DNA of 64,000 nt from Purshia tridentata (lineage: Eukaryota; Streptophyta; Magnoliopsida; Rosales; Rosaceae), in contig QANT01001012.1 of NCBI GenBank assembly GCA_003254885.1, positions 62,001 to 126,000 of the forward strand. The letters run 5' to 3'. Made by a program: the position numbers and the translations under genes. The notes below the pieces were generated by a model that made no database searches, had not been told where the DNA came from, and saw only the letters and a list, made by a program, of their open reading frames with translations. This document shows positions 11,075-22,521 of the stretch, in pieces (within the stretch, counting starts at the first letter, position 1; every line of letters starts with the position of its first letter).

Positions 11075-14000
11075 TCAAGAACGAGGCTTGTGCAGACGAG
11101 GTCTATTGCAGAAAATCCGCCCATTGGCCCTCACAAATGCAGCTATAGCCACACTTAGACCTGCCCATATAATTGAAAAGAACAAGTGCCGTAGATCGTA
11201 CCTAACTGCAAAAGCAATAAAGACACAATCATCATGATTGCAGATTTTCGGAGGCATCTACAATGTGATATTGTTTCTTACTAGAAAAAGAAGCCACTAC
11301 GAACCAACACCCATCCCACCTTTCACCATCGAAGCCATGATTTTCTCCAAATCTTATTTAGTCTAAATATACTGTTTTGACTAAAGCCAACCTACCTTGC
11401 CTCAATGACAACATCGCAAAAAAGAACCCAGTCAAAACGAATGACAAAGCCAGTGGAAATGACTGCAAAATGAAATAATGCGAGTTAAGAAGAGGCTGAT
11501 ATGGTCAAGAAAAATCCTAAAATCTTAATTAAAAAATCAATTGACATCTAGCTTCTACTCACAGCAACAGCCTCAAGTCCTCCCTTTTGAGATGATGGTG
11601 TCATATCTTTGCTGACCGAGACAATGTAATGTCCTTGCATGAGGTCAATTGCATCCTACAGGTATTTCCACCAAAAAAATAATACGTATCAACACTTCAA
11701 AAGTTGCTTAAGGAAAATATTTTATATGGTCTTCGAATAAAAAGATGCAAAATAATAGTCTTTGTATACAAATAACACTTGAGACGACATAAAAGGAAGC
11801 ACACCAACCTGTTTTGTTCCATCACAAAAGTTATTGTAATAATAGCGTAGAAGGGCATTGATTCCATCCTTTACGATCCCTTGGACTGTCCGCTTGCCAC
11901 ATCTAAGATCCAGCCAATTAGAACAAACTTAACAGTAAAAAAAAAAATTTTTGAATCTTATTCTTATGTCGATGATATAATCCTTGTGCCATGATAAATA
12001 TAGCTACATGCAAAAGATAAACAGGCTCCAAAATATTCCAAATTTTAGAGTAAGAATGTTTTACATAGAGTAAATCCATGTAAAAAGTACCTTACAAAAT
12101 CCCCTTTCAAAGCAGGTGTGCCAGAGTATTGAATGCTTATATCATCGCCATGATTAGCCCACACTGGAAAAGAGAAAAATTACACGCAACACATGCACGC
12201 TCAAGCACACACCCAAGACATGTAAACATTCTAAATACAATCTCTAGAGAGAGAGAGAGAGAGAGATATGTCAGAAGTCAAGTAAGAGAAATGGCTGTAC
12301 TCACATATTTTAAAACATTCATCTAAATTGGGATGTGAGCTAATAGTTTCTTCAGCAGCAAAAATTCCAAGCCTTCTAAGTTGGCATTCCAACATATTTC
12401 GGCCTATCATGCTCTGCAGCCATAACACTTTTAGGGAACAAATGATGGGGGAAAACGTACACAACTAGATCAATCAACAAGAATGATAACAAAATAGTGG
12501 TAATAGTTCCTGTGAAATTCATCTCAACAAAAAAAGAAAGAAAAGGCAAACAATATGCTTTTTTTCAGTTGGGTAGGAGGCAATAACCCCCCATTGAATT
12601 TTTTAACTTACCTGGGTAACATTTGTACGATCTAAGCAATCAATGCAATTGGTCCTTACAACTCCTAGTTGCTCCTTCATTTTCTCACCCTTTTCATTCA
12701 ATAGTAGATACCTACATTAGTTAACAAGCAAAACAAGAAGTAAGATTACGTCCGTCTAATGCTTGGTTCATTTCACCAAACACCTATTTCAGAAAGTAAT
12801 TTTTACATAACAACTTTGTTCTTGGTGTTAAGCTTGATAATGTTGTTGGCTCATCCCTAGTAATTAAAACTTTTGAGGTCTAGTGGTAGTCTAGCATGGC
12901 ACCAGAGCATTGGTTCCAAGAGGACCTAGGTTCAAAATATCTCATCCCCCATTCCCTATTATTTTTTAACTGAAAGAAGTGTAGGATGGGGATGCACACA
13001 TGTTTCTTTGTTTGCCTCTTCATGTGCAAGTATGGAGCTACATGTCAGGAGGTGTTAACTTGATGGAAATTGTTGGTCCACTCTCTAACAGCTTAAATGT
13101 TTGCCTTCGGAGTACAGTGGTGGCCTAACAATAACCTATCCTTATTGCATAGTATAACAGAATACAGCGTATTAAAAGCTACCTATCAACGTAGCCTATA
13201 CTCCACTTAAGTGTGGTATTAATTTATTTATGCTGAACTAACCCTCAATGAGTAAAAGGATATTTCAAAGGAGCAATTGAATACTGAAGCAATATATACT
13301 CAAGGCAGTTATCAGGGAGATAAATATTGATGACCATTTGAAGGAGAACATACCCATTTCTGTCGAGGAAATCTACAATTTGTTCATAAAGGATAGAGAG
13401 GCGCTCAAAATGGACATGTCCACAGATATGATGAAAATCGAAGTGCCAATATCTACAATATTCAGCAGGTCTCACCATGAAACAGATCTACTAGGACAGA
13501 AAAAAAGGTAAAAAAAGGATGGGATGAAAGAAAATTCTACCTTAAGTCATCACTAACAATAGGCTGCATTGCATTTGCAAATTTCTCACTCAAGTGTCCT
13601 TCACCTCCATGCTAATAAGATAAAAAAGGTATCATGAGAAATAGTACCCAAAATTGTATGCATGCCCACATATATGAATGTCACATAAGAATGGAAATTT
13701 CACTAGTGTACACACTACACACCTACAAATATACTGACCCACAAACTTGTGCACATATACACAATCTATACATACAATATATACATACATATATATATAT
13801 ATGTGTGTGTGTGGACAGTAGACAAGCATGCCTATTGATTGTGTATTATCAGATAAGTTATTCCACAAAACTTGGAAAAGAAAGTGCACACCGTGTTAAC
13901 AAGATCAACAGCTAACACAGCACCATACTTTTTTCTCAAATCCAGAAAATGCCGCTCTGCTACTCGAGGCTGCATAACATGCAGTACACTAACAGTCAAA

Positions 14001-16790
14001 TGGAGATAGAATGTTACAGAAAAAGAATCATAGCATGTAAAAACAAGTAACCATCAACTCACAGCTTCCTCAAGGCGCACAATTTCGAATTTAGGCTTAT
14101 ATGTTAAATCAACAATTTGCTCCCAAAGAAATGGCATTGATCCCCTAACCTGGAAATTTAAAAAATAAAATAAAATTAATGGCACAAATAACATGGAAGA
14201 ATACATAGTTCAGCGCAAGGCACATACCTATGCAGAAAAGGCATCTTTGATAAAATATTAAAAAAAAAAAAACAAATCAAAAGTTTTGTATGCATGCACT
14301 TGTAAGACTAGTCGGAGCTCCTGGTTTTATCTTGGCAAGTCTTGAAACGCCTATGTTGATTTCAACAATAAAATGGAACGAATCCCATATTTTTTTGGAA
14401 TCTAAGGGGGTAAAATTGAGAAACATGATGCATCTTCTAGCACTAGTTAAAATCCAAGTATAATGGCCACAAGAACCAAACAAGCTGTTTGGCTCATTCC
14501 ATAATCAGCAAATCACATCTTGGTACTAATGGTGGGTATTATTAAACTATTCCCCTTATCTTCAAAATTCAGAAGTCATAGTTGGCATCAAAGTGACAAT
14601 TTTAGGTGGGGTCAGTGTCACAGGAAAGTTATTGGCAGATGAGTATCTAAACATGTGCAAGGAAACAATCTGAAATTCATATACAGTTTCTCTTTGATTT
14701 GCAGTTACCCAGTACCTTCTATCTATTTGGAGAATGGTCCCCTGCATACAATTTTTTCCCCAGTGCCTCATTCATTGTATTGCTACATTCATAGTATTGC
14801 TACTTTTAGCATTTTAGGAGAGGTTTTTTTTTTTCAACAAAAAAAAATGGAGGAAACCATGTAGACAACAAATCCATAACATAATTACATATGTACAATT
14901 AGGTATACAATTTTACCTGGACAAATGAGGCTGTAAACCCATTCAAGTGCATAATCTGCTCACTTTCCACAAAATTTGCTACGTACCCATCAGGATCAGC
15001 TCCCCTTCTCCACATCCGAGTGCCTACCAGGAAATGCAAATTATTATCGACTATAATAACAAAGACATAAGTTTTATTTCTGAAATGCATGTGTGTGATA
15101 ATTGTAAAAGAAGCAGAGCATAGCAATAAATAAACTGAAAAAACAATACAAGCTTTGAATACCATTTCGCCTAGTGCACCTCCTAGCAATCAGAGTAACA
15201 TCGATAATATCTTTTCCAATGGCTGCTTGAAAGTTATTAAAGCCTGATAATCAATTAAGGAGAACCTTCAAAAGGAAAAACAGTTGATAAATTCAATACC
15301 AGCACACACAAATGAAACTTAACAAACTTGTGTTTGCATGTATGCAATGTGTGTTAGTGGTTCCATGTATGTATATATGCAGGCACTCATGCATGCACGC
15401 AAAGAACAGCTGGAAGCTGAAAGCAAGAATAAGAAAAGGATATTTCCTTGAACAATAGGAAGTAGGAACGGATCAAGCTGCAAGCAAGGACCATATAAAT
15501 TAGCATCAGTTAGAAATTGGGAAGTAAACGTTATACAGAAAAATGAGCAGGCAACAGCAAAAGCTTGGCAAAAACTCAACCTTGTTATCTATGAGCCCTT
15601 CCAACATATAATTGTTCCAAAGAAATCTGGGCTCTGCCTGTGGCAAAACACTTGGAAATGTGAGATTGAAACCATGAAGAGCAACATAAATATAGATGTG
15701 TGAAACCATCATTCATACATAATTTTCTTGACAAGAAGTCTTTCAGTGTAAAATCACTTCAGAGAAAAACAATAATAAAAGTCAGTCAGTTACTGCTAAA
15801 TCAAGGTTTACCTGTCTCCAAAGAGGAAGCAATTTAGATTCATCACCTAAATCATGCAATCGCTGTGCACTGCAATACAAATTTAAGATAATGACTCGGA
15901 CAATGTCGCCTCAAATATTAAAAGGAAACTCTTCCTCTTCCTCTCATGGGGGCTTTGGGAGGGAGAGGGGGCAACTAAATGTAAAAAAAAAATTCACCTC
16001 AGTGTTAAATTGGTGTCGTATGAGAAATACAGACCAGGACTCTTCTCTGCTATATTTAGCAGCGCAGAAAACTCAGCCTCCATCTTTTTCTGCCAAAGCG
16101 GTCCAAAAATTATAAAGTTTAGATCAGTAAGCACTCTCCGATCAAAAACCAAAAAAACTCAGTGGGCACTCATATAAGGAAGACTAAAGAAGAGGTAAAG
16201 GGTAAAGCAACAACAAATATACCTGTTCTGCAGGGGAATTCTGCAAAGAATGGTCACAAGGAAAAACCTTCAAGGATGAAACTTTGTAGATAGGATGCCC
16301 CAAGTAAGAGCCAACACATTCACGTTCTGATATAACCATTAAATATGACCCTGAAAGCGTGATGAATTAACGATGTCAAGCATCACAAATCTAAAGATTC
16401 CAAGTCATAAAGATATAAAACATGAAGGTTTTGAGTGGTTTCAATTAAGACAATGTTACCTGCCAAAAGCTTTAGCATCCCGACCACACCAAAAATAGTT
16501 CGAATTTTCGGAACCCGAACAGAGCTGGATTCAGGAAGCTTCTCTGCAGAATTGGATACAAACCCAAATACACAAACAGTCAAATGTAGAGCATTTACCA
16601 AGACCTGAAATCGAGATTGATATACACAAGGCAAAGATAACGGACCAATTAGCTTCATAGACCCATCAACCCGACTAACTTGCAAAGAGGAACCATGAGA
16701 ACCATCAGTGGGCTCGATCACATACTGATCCGGAAACTCCCATAGCCGCATTCGTGTGTATAGCTTTTGCCCAGAGTCAGCCTTCTCCAT
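11075..16790 (-). CDS. SAC7: SAC-domain phosphoinositide phosphatase (RHD4/SAC7-like)
   Basis: Twenty coding exons, in transcript order: 16790-16646, 16543-16460, 16350-16223, 16089-15998, 15869-15812, 15637-15581, 15477-15444, 15243-15163, 15023-14917, 14149-14063, 13969-13892, 13611-13541, 13452-13354, 12711-12612, 12413-12305, 12163-12091, 11902-11809, 11655-11563, 11462-11396, 11205-11075. They join to 595 aa, close to Arabidopsis SAC7. The protein removes phosphate from phosphoinositides (PI4P for RHD4) on endomembranes and supports tip growth and trafficking. The catalytic CX5R motif NCIDCLDRTN has Cys396 and Arg402. The SAC core includes WRRGADPDGY and HFDFHHICGH. Two hydrophobic segments at about 531-549 and 560-575 anchor the C-terminus. 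One more ATG lies directly upstream (16793). A 5' UTR intron is likely (acceptor just before 16815). The choice among SAC6, 7 and 8 is uncertain. Confidence 0.93.
12244..12267. repeat. (GA)n microsatellite in a SAC intron
   Basis: About ten GA units in the intron between exons 15 and 16. A TA/TG microsatellite lies in another intron of the same gene at about 13780-13811. Confidence 0.9.
12870..12965 (+). mobile_element. Possible tRNA-derived SINE head inside a SAC intron
   Basis: Inside the intron between 12712 and 13353. The stretch has an A-box-like tctagtggtagtctagc and, about 50 bp later, a B-box-like ctaggttcaaaat, followed by a T-rich tail. This is the usual layout of tRNA-derived SINEs, but both boxes are imperfect and no target duplication was found. 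Confidence 0.35.
15244..15443 (-). other. Probable U12-type AT-AG intron in the SAC gene
   Basis: Read on the minus strand, exon 7 ends at 15444 and the next bases are ATATCCTTTT, the canonical minor-spliceosome 5' site. No GT lies near this junction that keeps the frame. Near the 3' end is TCCTTAAT (about 15254-15261), a match to the U12 branch-point consensus, with the branch adenosines 11-12 nt before the terminal AG (15244-15245). Joining there gives Q-G-S-F-N-N-F-Q, which fits the remembered family sequence. The intron is 200 bp. Confidence 0.85.
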
Positions 16791-17329
16791 CATATTATTA
16801 CTGGATACTCCAATCACTGAAACTTAACAATTAAAACAAACCCAATATTGAGAGTTCAACAAATTTCAAACCTTTTGTCGAAACTAAGACAAAACAGACA
16901 GCATGACTAAGAATGAAACATGGGAAAGTGGTGAAGAAGAGAGAGACCTATCTGTTGTTGAGAGATCACCACGTGAAAGTGGCGTGTAATGAAAAGAGAC
17001 CCAACAACCAACGAGATCCAATCTCTCAAAAAATTCTTTCTGAAAAAAGCAATGAAAGAGAGCTAAGAGCAAAGGCTAGAGCTTTTGACAATTTGACAAA
17101 GTAAGAGAGACTTTGTGAGGGAGGCTCTAAGGCCGTGTTTGCCTGCGTGGCTTGCAAAACGCATAAACCGGAAACGGACTCTCTCACGAACTCTCCCGAA
17201 ATTTTGGGCGGAAACTACAAACTGAATTTGCCCAAAACAGTGCTGGAGGACTTTGCCTTCCTACGAAAATCAGAGATTATAATAAAGCAAACAACTTTTT
17301 GAAAACTCAAAAAGAAGGTGAAAAAAACA

Positions 17330-17528
17330 CAATAATGCTTTTTTTACCATTTTTTATACCATATTTTTTATGTTATTTTACGTGTCATTATTGTACTAGT
17401 AGAATATTTATTTATTTATTAAGTTTTTATTTTTATTTTTTTAGTATCCAATATATGAATTCCATATGAATTGCCACATAAGATGAAATAAAATTATAAT
17501 ATAAAAATATAATAAGTGTAGTATTGTT
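17330..17528 (-). mobile_element. AT-rich MITE, copy 1
   Basis: Read on the minus strand, this 199 bp stretch matches the stretch at 37129-37327 nearly base for base in long blocks (tactacac, atattttta, attctactagtacaataa, gacacgtaa and others). Its ends are imperfect inverted repeats (caataatgc at the left, a reverse-complement caatactac at the right). It has no coding capacity, so it is a non-autonomous DNA element. Confidence 0.7.
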
Positions 17529-18073
17529 AAAAAAAAAACATGAACGTGGAGATACTTTTTGGTGGAAGACCAAGTTTTGCTTGAAGACGAGGTTAATGTG
17601 GAAGATGGATTGATGACCGTTGGATCTGAATACTACTGCTGAACTTGGACAGTTTTAGATCCAATTTTCTTTCGTTAGTTATTATTGATTTTTACCGTTA
17701 AAATGATATTTGTAAGACTTTTTAACGGTTCGCGTTATGAGTAAGCGTAAGTCCCTAATTAATGTGCAAATTCCTCTCTCGTCGTTGTTTACATTGCTAA
17801 ATTGACAGTAGCAATGTAAACATGCATCACTTATGAAGAGAAATCTTATCTGGCTCTTTTGCCAAATAATTTGGCATTTTGTGTTGTTAAATTAGCAATT
17901 TGATTTATTATGTACTCTGAGTCTTATGTGAATAGATATTTATATGTATAGTATTAGATTGATAATTTACGAAACATTTGACTAAACAATAATAAGATCT
18001 ACATAGAAATTTAATGTACGAAGTACAATATATCCAATAACTTATAAGAAAAAAAAGATGCATTAACTAAATA

Positions 18074-19880
18074 TGTCATGACAAATTGAACGACATACCG
18101 TATTTAGTTGAATCTTATTAAGTAATTAAGTAACAAGTCATCTATTTTAGATTTTGAGAACACACGTCAATAAATAATCGTGTTCACATTATTACTTATC
18201 TATTTAGTTGCATTTAACTAGATAACATGAGGCATTCACTTAATTTATTATACTTTTATAAAATTAGTAACTGTGGTAGCATTTTGACAGCTAGATAGTA
18301 AGTATTTATGTGAGCTAACTATGAATTTCTTTTTTTTATAACCAAAACAGAGGAGAGAGTTTGAAATTGGGTGTAGGAAAAAAATTTTATTCTCGGCCAA
18401 TTAAGCCAATTTTAATTCACGAGATAACTTGAAATTGGACCTCTTTAAATAAGTAACAGGTTGTATGCATTAGATCTTGAGGATACACATACACGGTACA
18501 GTACTACAAACCTGTATCACTTTTCACATTATACGACTTGTGATTGATGTATTTGATTTAACTAAAGGACAATGCTTGAGGACCAATCTTGTCCTCAAGC
18601 CCACCAAAAAACATAATTCGGTCATGCTGGCTCAAAATCAAAACCGTTCAACTTATAGATCATCTAATAAAGATCATTTCTGGAAAAAATCAACTCAATC
18701 GGAAATTGTTTGATTGTATAACTGTTAACAAATAGATACATGGTTTGGTCTTTTAACTATGACCTTATATTTATTTGTTAACAATTGTACAACTAAACGA
18801 TTTCCGATTGAGTTGATTTTTTGTAGAGATGATATTTATTAGGTAATCTAAAAATTGAACGGTTCTGATTTTGAACCGGCACGGCGAAATTATGACTTTT
18901 GACAAGTTTAAGAACCCAAGCATTTTTCAAATTTAAATTGAACAACATGCCGTATTTTGTTGAACCTCATTAAATAAGTGACAGTCACAGGTCATCAACT
19001 TTCGGTCTTGAGGACACAGACCAATACATAGTCGTATCATATCTCTTATCTATTTGCATTTTAACTAAATACGACATATATGGCATTCACTTAATTATTA
19101 TACTTTTATAAAATGAGTAATTATGATAGTCAGATAGTGCTGACAACAAGATAAAAGCGTAAGCACAAAATTGTGAGCTAATTACAAGTTGGCCAATTCA
19201 AATTCAACGACATAAGTACCTTATTTAATTGGTTGAACCTAGCTCATTAACTCTTTAGGTTTTGGGGACACACACCAATGCATGCTCTATATGTGTCACT
19301 TTTCACACAACTTGTGACTTATCTATTTGCATAAATACGACGTACATTTGCTAGCTTCAATAGTTTATTACACTTTTAAAAAATTTGAAATCAATGTTAT
19401 ATTTTGAAAACAGGATAAAGAATAAGCATTATGTGAGCTATTTAGGAGTTGGCCAAGTTCAAATTGAGCATCATTAAATACGTATTGACCCATCGTCTAC
19501 TATGTCTTGAGGACACACACTTATACATACGACTTATTTATTTGCATATAACTAAATATACTACATATCATTCAATTAGCTAGTTATCACATTTTGACAG
19601 CATGATGAAGGGTAAACACATTTATTATGCAAACTTTGTACTAATTGGAGAAACTCAACTATAATAAGCTAATTGAACGACAAGATTTATTTGGTTGAAT
19701 CTGATTATTAGATAAGTGGCATGTCGTTTAGTTAATTCAAGTTTTGAGTGTATACCAACACACACTTGTATTGTATCATTTTTCACATTTAACGATTTGT
19801 CACTTATTTAATTAAGTTTAACCAAACGAAGTACGTACATGATTAAATTAGTTTCGTTATACATGCATGCAACATTAACC
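18074..19880. repeat. Diverged tandem array, about 5-6 units
   Basis: The same order of phrases recurs: a ttgaacgacat..gtatttagttgaa block, a tcattaa.taagtgacaggtcat block, then cttgaggacacacaccaatacat, a tatcacttttcacat block, acgacttgt, and an attcacttaatt..tatacttttataaaa block. Copies start at about 18080, 18425, 18940, 19200, 19460 and 19680, spaced 210-350 bp apart apart from the MITE insertion. Copies are clearly diverged, so the array is old. Related copies lie beyond the zinc-finger gene at about 21720 and 22780. Confidence 0.65.
18573..18923. mobile_element. Foldback MITE, copy 1
   Basis: An almost complete palindrome. The left arm (about 18573-18735) and the right arm (about 18765-18923) are reverse complements over about 140 bp, including the exact block atcaactcaatcggaaat on the left and its complement on the right. 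It has no coding capacity. It is inserted inside the tandem array, so it is younger than the array. Relatives lie at 37730-37985 and 39275-39420. Confidence 0.85.
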
Positions 19881-20128
19881 GGAGAGAAAAAATAAATAAT
19901 AGAAATTAAAACCAATCTCCAAATTCATAGATTTACTACTCCAAAAACTAACACAAAAACAAATGGTCGGCCATATCTGATCTCTGGTGCACACTAGCTA
20001 CAGAAACAGGCATGAATTCAGATACACAGAAATGAAATACTCAGACATACACCATCATCGATCGAACTAGTTTTACTGTGCGCGTCTTAGCGCTCATTAA
20101 CAATGAAATAAACATTTTTAAGTCTGGA

Positions 20129-21180
20129 TCATGTAGCTGCAGGGCCAGGAGTACCCTCGTTGTCATCCTCATTTGGCGGTGGCATGTTAAGGTCGAACCT
20201 GTCATCCCCTTCATTAGCACCAGCTGCAGGAGGAGGAGGAGGAGGAGAGGATTGAGCCAGCTCGTTCAGATCAAATTCACCTTCACATGTATATCAGAAT
20301 AATTAATTAATTAATTAATTAAGCAAATACAAATATTTTTGCTCATATATATATATATATATATATATGTATATGCATGGCATGCGCCTAGTAATATATA
20401 TTAATTACCTTGCGGTGGTGGCTGCTGATCGGCTTGGGGTGCTTCGCGAACCGGAGGCGGAAAACACCCACGCCATGCTCTCTCAGGGTGGCATCGCAAA
20501 TGCCCGAACAAGGCTTTCCAAGAGAAAAAATGTCGATGGCATACACTGCAAATTGGGCCGGGCCCGGGCTTGACGGGCTGCGGTGGGAGGGCTGGTGGAG
20601 CACTAGCCCCACCCCCTTCCACTGTGATAGATCGTCCTACAACCATAGGGAGGCCTTGAATTGTGGGAGTTAGAGGGCTCCTACCAATGAGAGGTGTTGC
20701 TTCAGGATGAGTGACAGAGGACGATGATCCTCTACCACTCGTCCAAAGTGGCGATGACATTCTAGGAGGAGTCAAAGAAAACCTTCTACCACCAATTTGA
20801 GATGGTCTAAGTCTAGGCGGGGTTAAAGAGGACCCTCTGCGATAGAGCATTCTAGAGGAAGATACAGTCCCAGAGAGTCCTCTATTGATCTCAGAAGGAG
20901 TCACAACAGTAGAGGGATCTTGAACACTAACATCAGTGTCTGAAGTGACAACAACAGAAGAGCCTTCAACAAGAGAAGGGTACTCATGATCTCCAGCACT
21001 GACATCAGTGGTTGGAGGACTGTACGGCTCTGTCTCTTGGGTAGGGGTTGGAGTGTTTGGAGCTGATGATAATGAGGGTAGAGTAGCAGCAATAGTACCC
21101 GAAACGTTAACGTTGTCAGCGTTTCGGGGTTGCTGTCTCTCAGCAGGGCCCTGGTTAGAGGTGTTGGCTTGGTTGGTCAT
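20129..21180 (-). CDS. C2H2 zinc-finger transcriptional repressor with EAR motifs (DAZ1-like)
   Basis: Two exons (21180-20409 and 20280-20129), 307 aa. One C2H2 finger uses Cys211, Cys214, His227 and His231 and carries SWKALFGHLRCHPER, the plant variant in which KALFGH replaces QALGGH. Residues 1-200 are Ser/Thr/Pro-rich and disordered-looking, with a repeated SLTPPR phrase (about 115-145). Exon 2 adds FDLNEL (260-265), a proline run and FDLNMPPP (286-293); the latter fits the DLNxxP EAR repressor motif. It is therefore probably a nuclear repressor acting through TOPLESS-type corepressors. The intron (20281-20408) holds TTAA and AT microsatellites. The likely relative is Arabidopsis DAZ1 (At2g17180), a sperm-cell regulator. 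As I recall, that protein has more than one finger, so the orthology is tentative. Confidence 0.85.
20294..20370. repeat. Microsatellites in the zinc-finger gene intron
   Basis: A (TTAA)n tract near 20300-20320 and an (AT)n tract near 20347-20370 occupy much of the single 128 bp intron. Confidence 0.85.
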
Positions 21181-21276
21181 TTTAATGGCAGCTGGGAGAG
21201 AAAGTAAACAAGATATCTGAGCTTAAGGAATACTAATGTTCAAAGCACACAGTGCTCAAGTGTCCATAGATATCCT

Positions 21277-21284
21277 CTTTATAT
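21277..21284 (-). promoter_or_regulatory. TATA box of the zinc-finger gene
   Basis: On the minus strand ctatataaag lies about 100 bp upstream of the ATG at 21180, fitting a TATA element with a leader of roughly 70 bases. Confidence 0.6.
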
Positions 21285-22076
21285 AGCTGGTGGAAGTTTC
21301 GTAACTTATGCATGTTCAGTTATACCTATGAGTTGTTTTGTTCAGGGGGTGGGACCCAATTAAACCCTAGCTACAAAAATTGAATACTTTTGAAATATAT
21401 GGTTTGTACAGATCGAGCTCATTTTTGTGAAGGGTTGTCAACTTTCTCTCACTATTAGCTGTTGACATTCATGTTTAAAGACGTTAAGATGAGTATGTAT
21501 GGTATAGACAGCCTAGACAAATCTTGGATTTTCCAATTCTGATTCATGTGTAAGTTCATATGTGGCCTACTTCAAATTTCATTTATTTTCAACAAGCTGG
21601 ATTGCAGCAGCTGTAATTAAAATTTAGGAAAAAATTAACTTTGGTAATAACTCTAATCTTATCATTGTTGACTGGTTATATTTTGACAACCAAAACGTAC
21701 GCATTAATTATGTAAGCTAATTACGAGTTGGCCAAACTCAACTAGCTAGTAATTAATGAACTAATTGAACAATATGGCGCTGGTTTTTTAAAGATTAAAC
21801 ATGGCGCTTGTTTTCTTAAGATTGAACTTGGTGTTCATACTTGCTTGAACTTGATTAGGTAAGATTTAAGTTATTTAAGTCTTGAAGACATCTCAATTCA
21901 CACTTGTATAGTGTCATTTTTCATTTTAAACGTACGACTTATCACTTACGTGATTTAGATTTATCAAGTATGCATGGTATATATACCGTTGAGTTTACTC
22001 AATCATGATTAATTGTACTTTAATTAATTTTTGTACTCGATCTTTATTTTGTCGTATTACCTTAATTATAAACTAA

Positions 22077-22521
22077 GAGCATCTCCAAAAGACTTTTCAA
22101 ATGAAGAATTCTTCATTTTTTGAAGAGAGAGAAGAGTATTTTGGGTTCCAAGAGACCCTTCAAAATGAATATTGAATTGACATTTCCATTTCTCTCTCTT
22201 CAAATCTAGGACCCTCTCTCCTCTCTTCAAATATTAATTGGTTTATAATTCTCATACAATTTTCATTCTCTTTCTTTTAATAATAAATTTTCAATTGAAT
22301 AAATTAAACTTTAAAAATAAATAGTGCATAGAACAAATACAAAAATTAGTGAATAAAAAAAACAAATAATTAGTGCATAGAATAGATACAAAAATTTAAA
22401 ATTAGAAGAGTCTTTTGGAGAGTAAAAAATTCAAGTAGCATATATCACTCTTCAAATTGCCACATAGGTCATCAAATGTGAATTTGAAGAGTGATTTTGC
22501 TAGAGTCTTTTGGAGATGCTC
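22077..22521. mobile_element. Tourist-like (PIF/Harbinger) MITE with TAA target duplication
   Basis: The element starts gagcatctccaaaagact and ends agtcttttggagatgctc, perfect inverted termini of 18 bp. It is flanked by TAA on both sides (22074-22076 and 22522-22524), the 3 bp target duplication typical of PIF/Harbinger elements. The 445 bp interior is AT-rich and non-coding. Confidence 0.88.

Larger units (their letters stand above)
17131..20128. other. Gene-free repeat-rich stretch
   Basis: About 3 kb without a credible ORF. It holds an AT-rich MITE (17330-17528), several diverged copies of a roughly 250-300 bp unit (18074-19880) and a foldback MITE (18573-18923), all listed separately. 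The final part includes the 3' UTR of the zinc-finger gene. Confidence 0.6.

Noticed and set aside
16791-16817. Extended N-terminus of the SAC protein (reading upstream of the Met at 16790)
   Set aside because: The upstream extension starts at a GTG and runs across what looks like the acceptor of a 5' UTR intron. The family sequence starts MEKADSGQKLYTR, which is the 16790 ATG.
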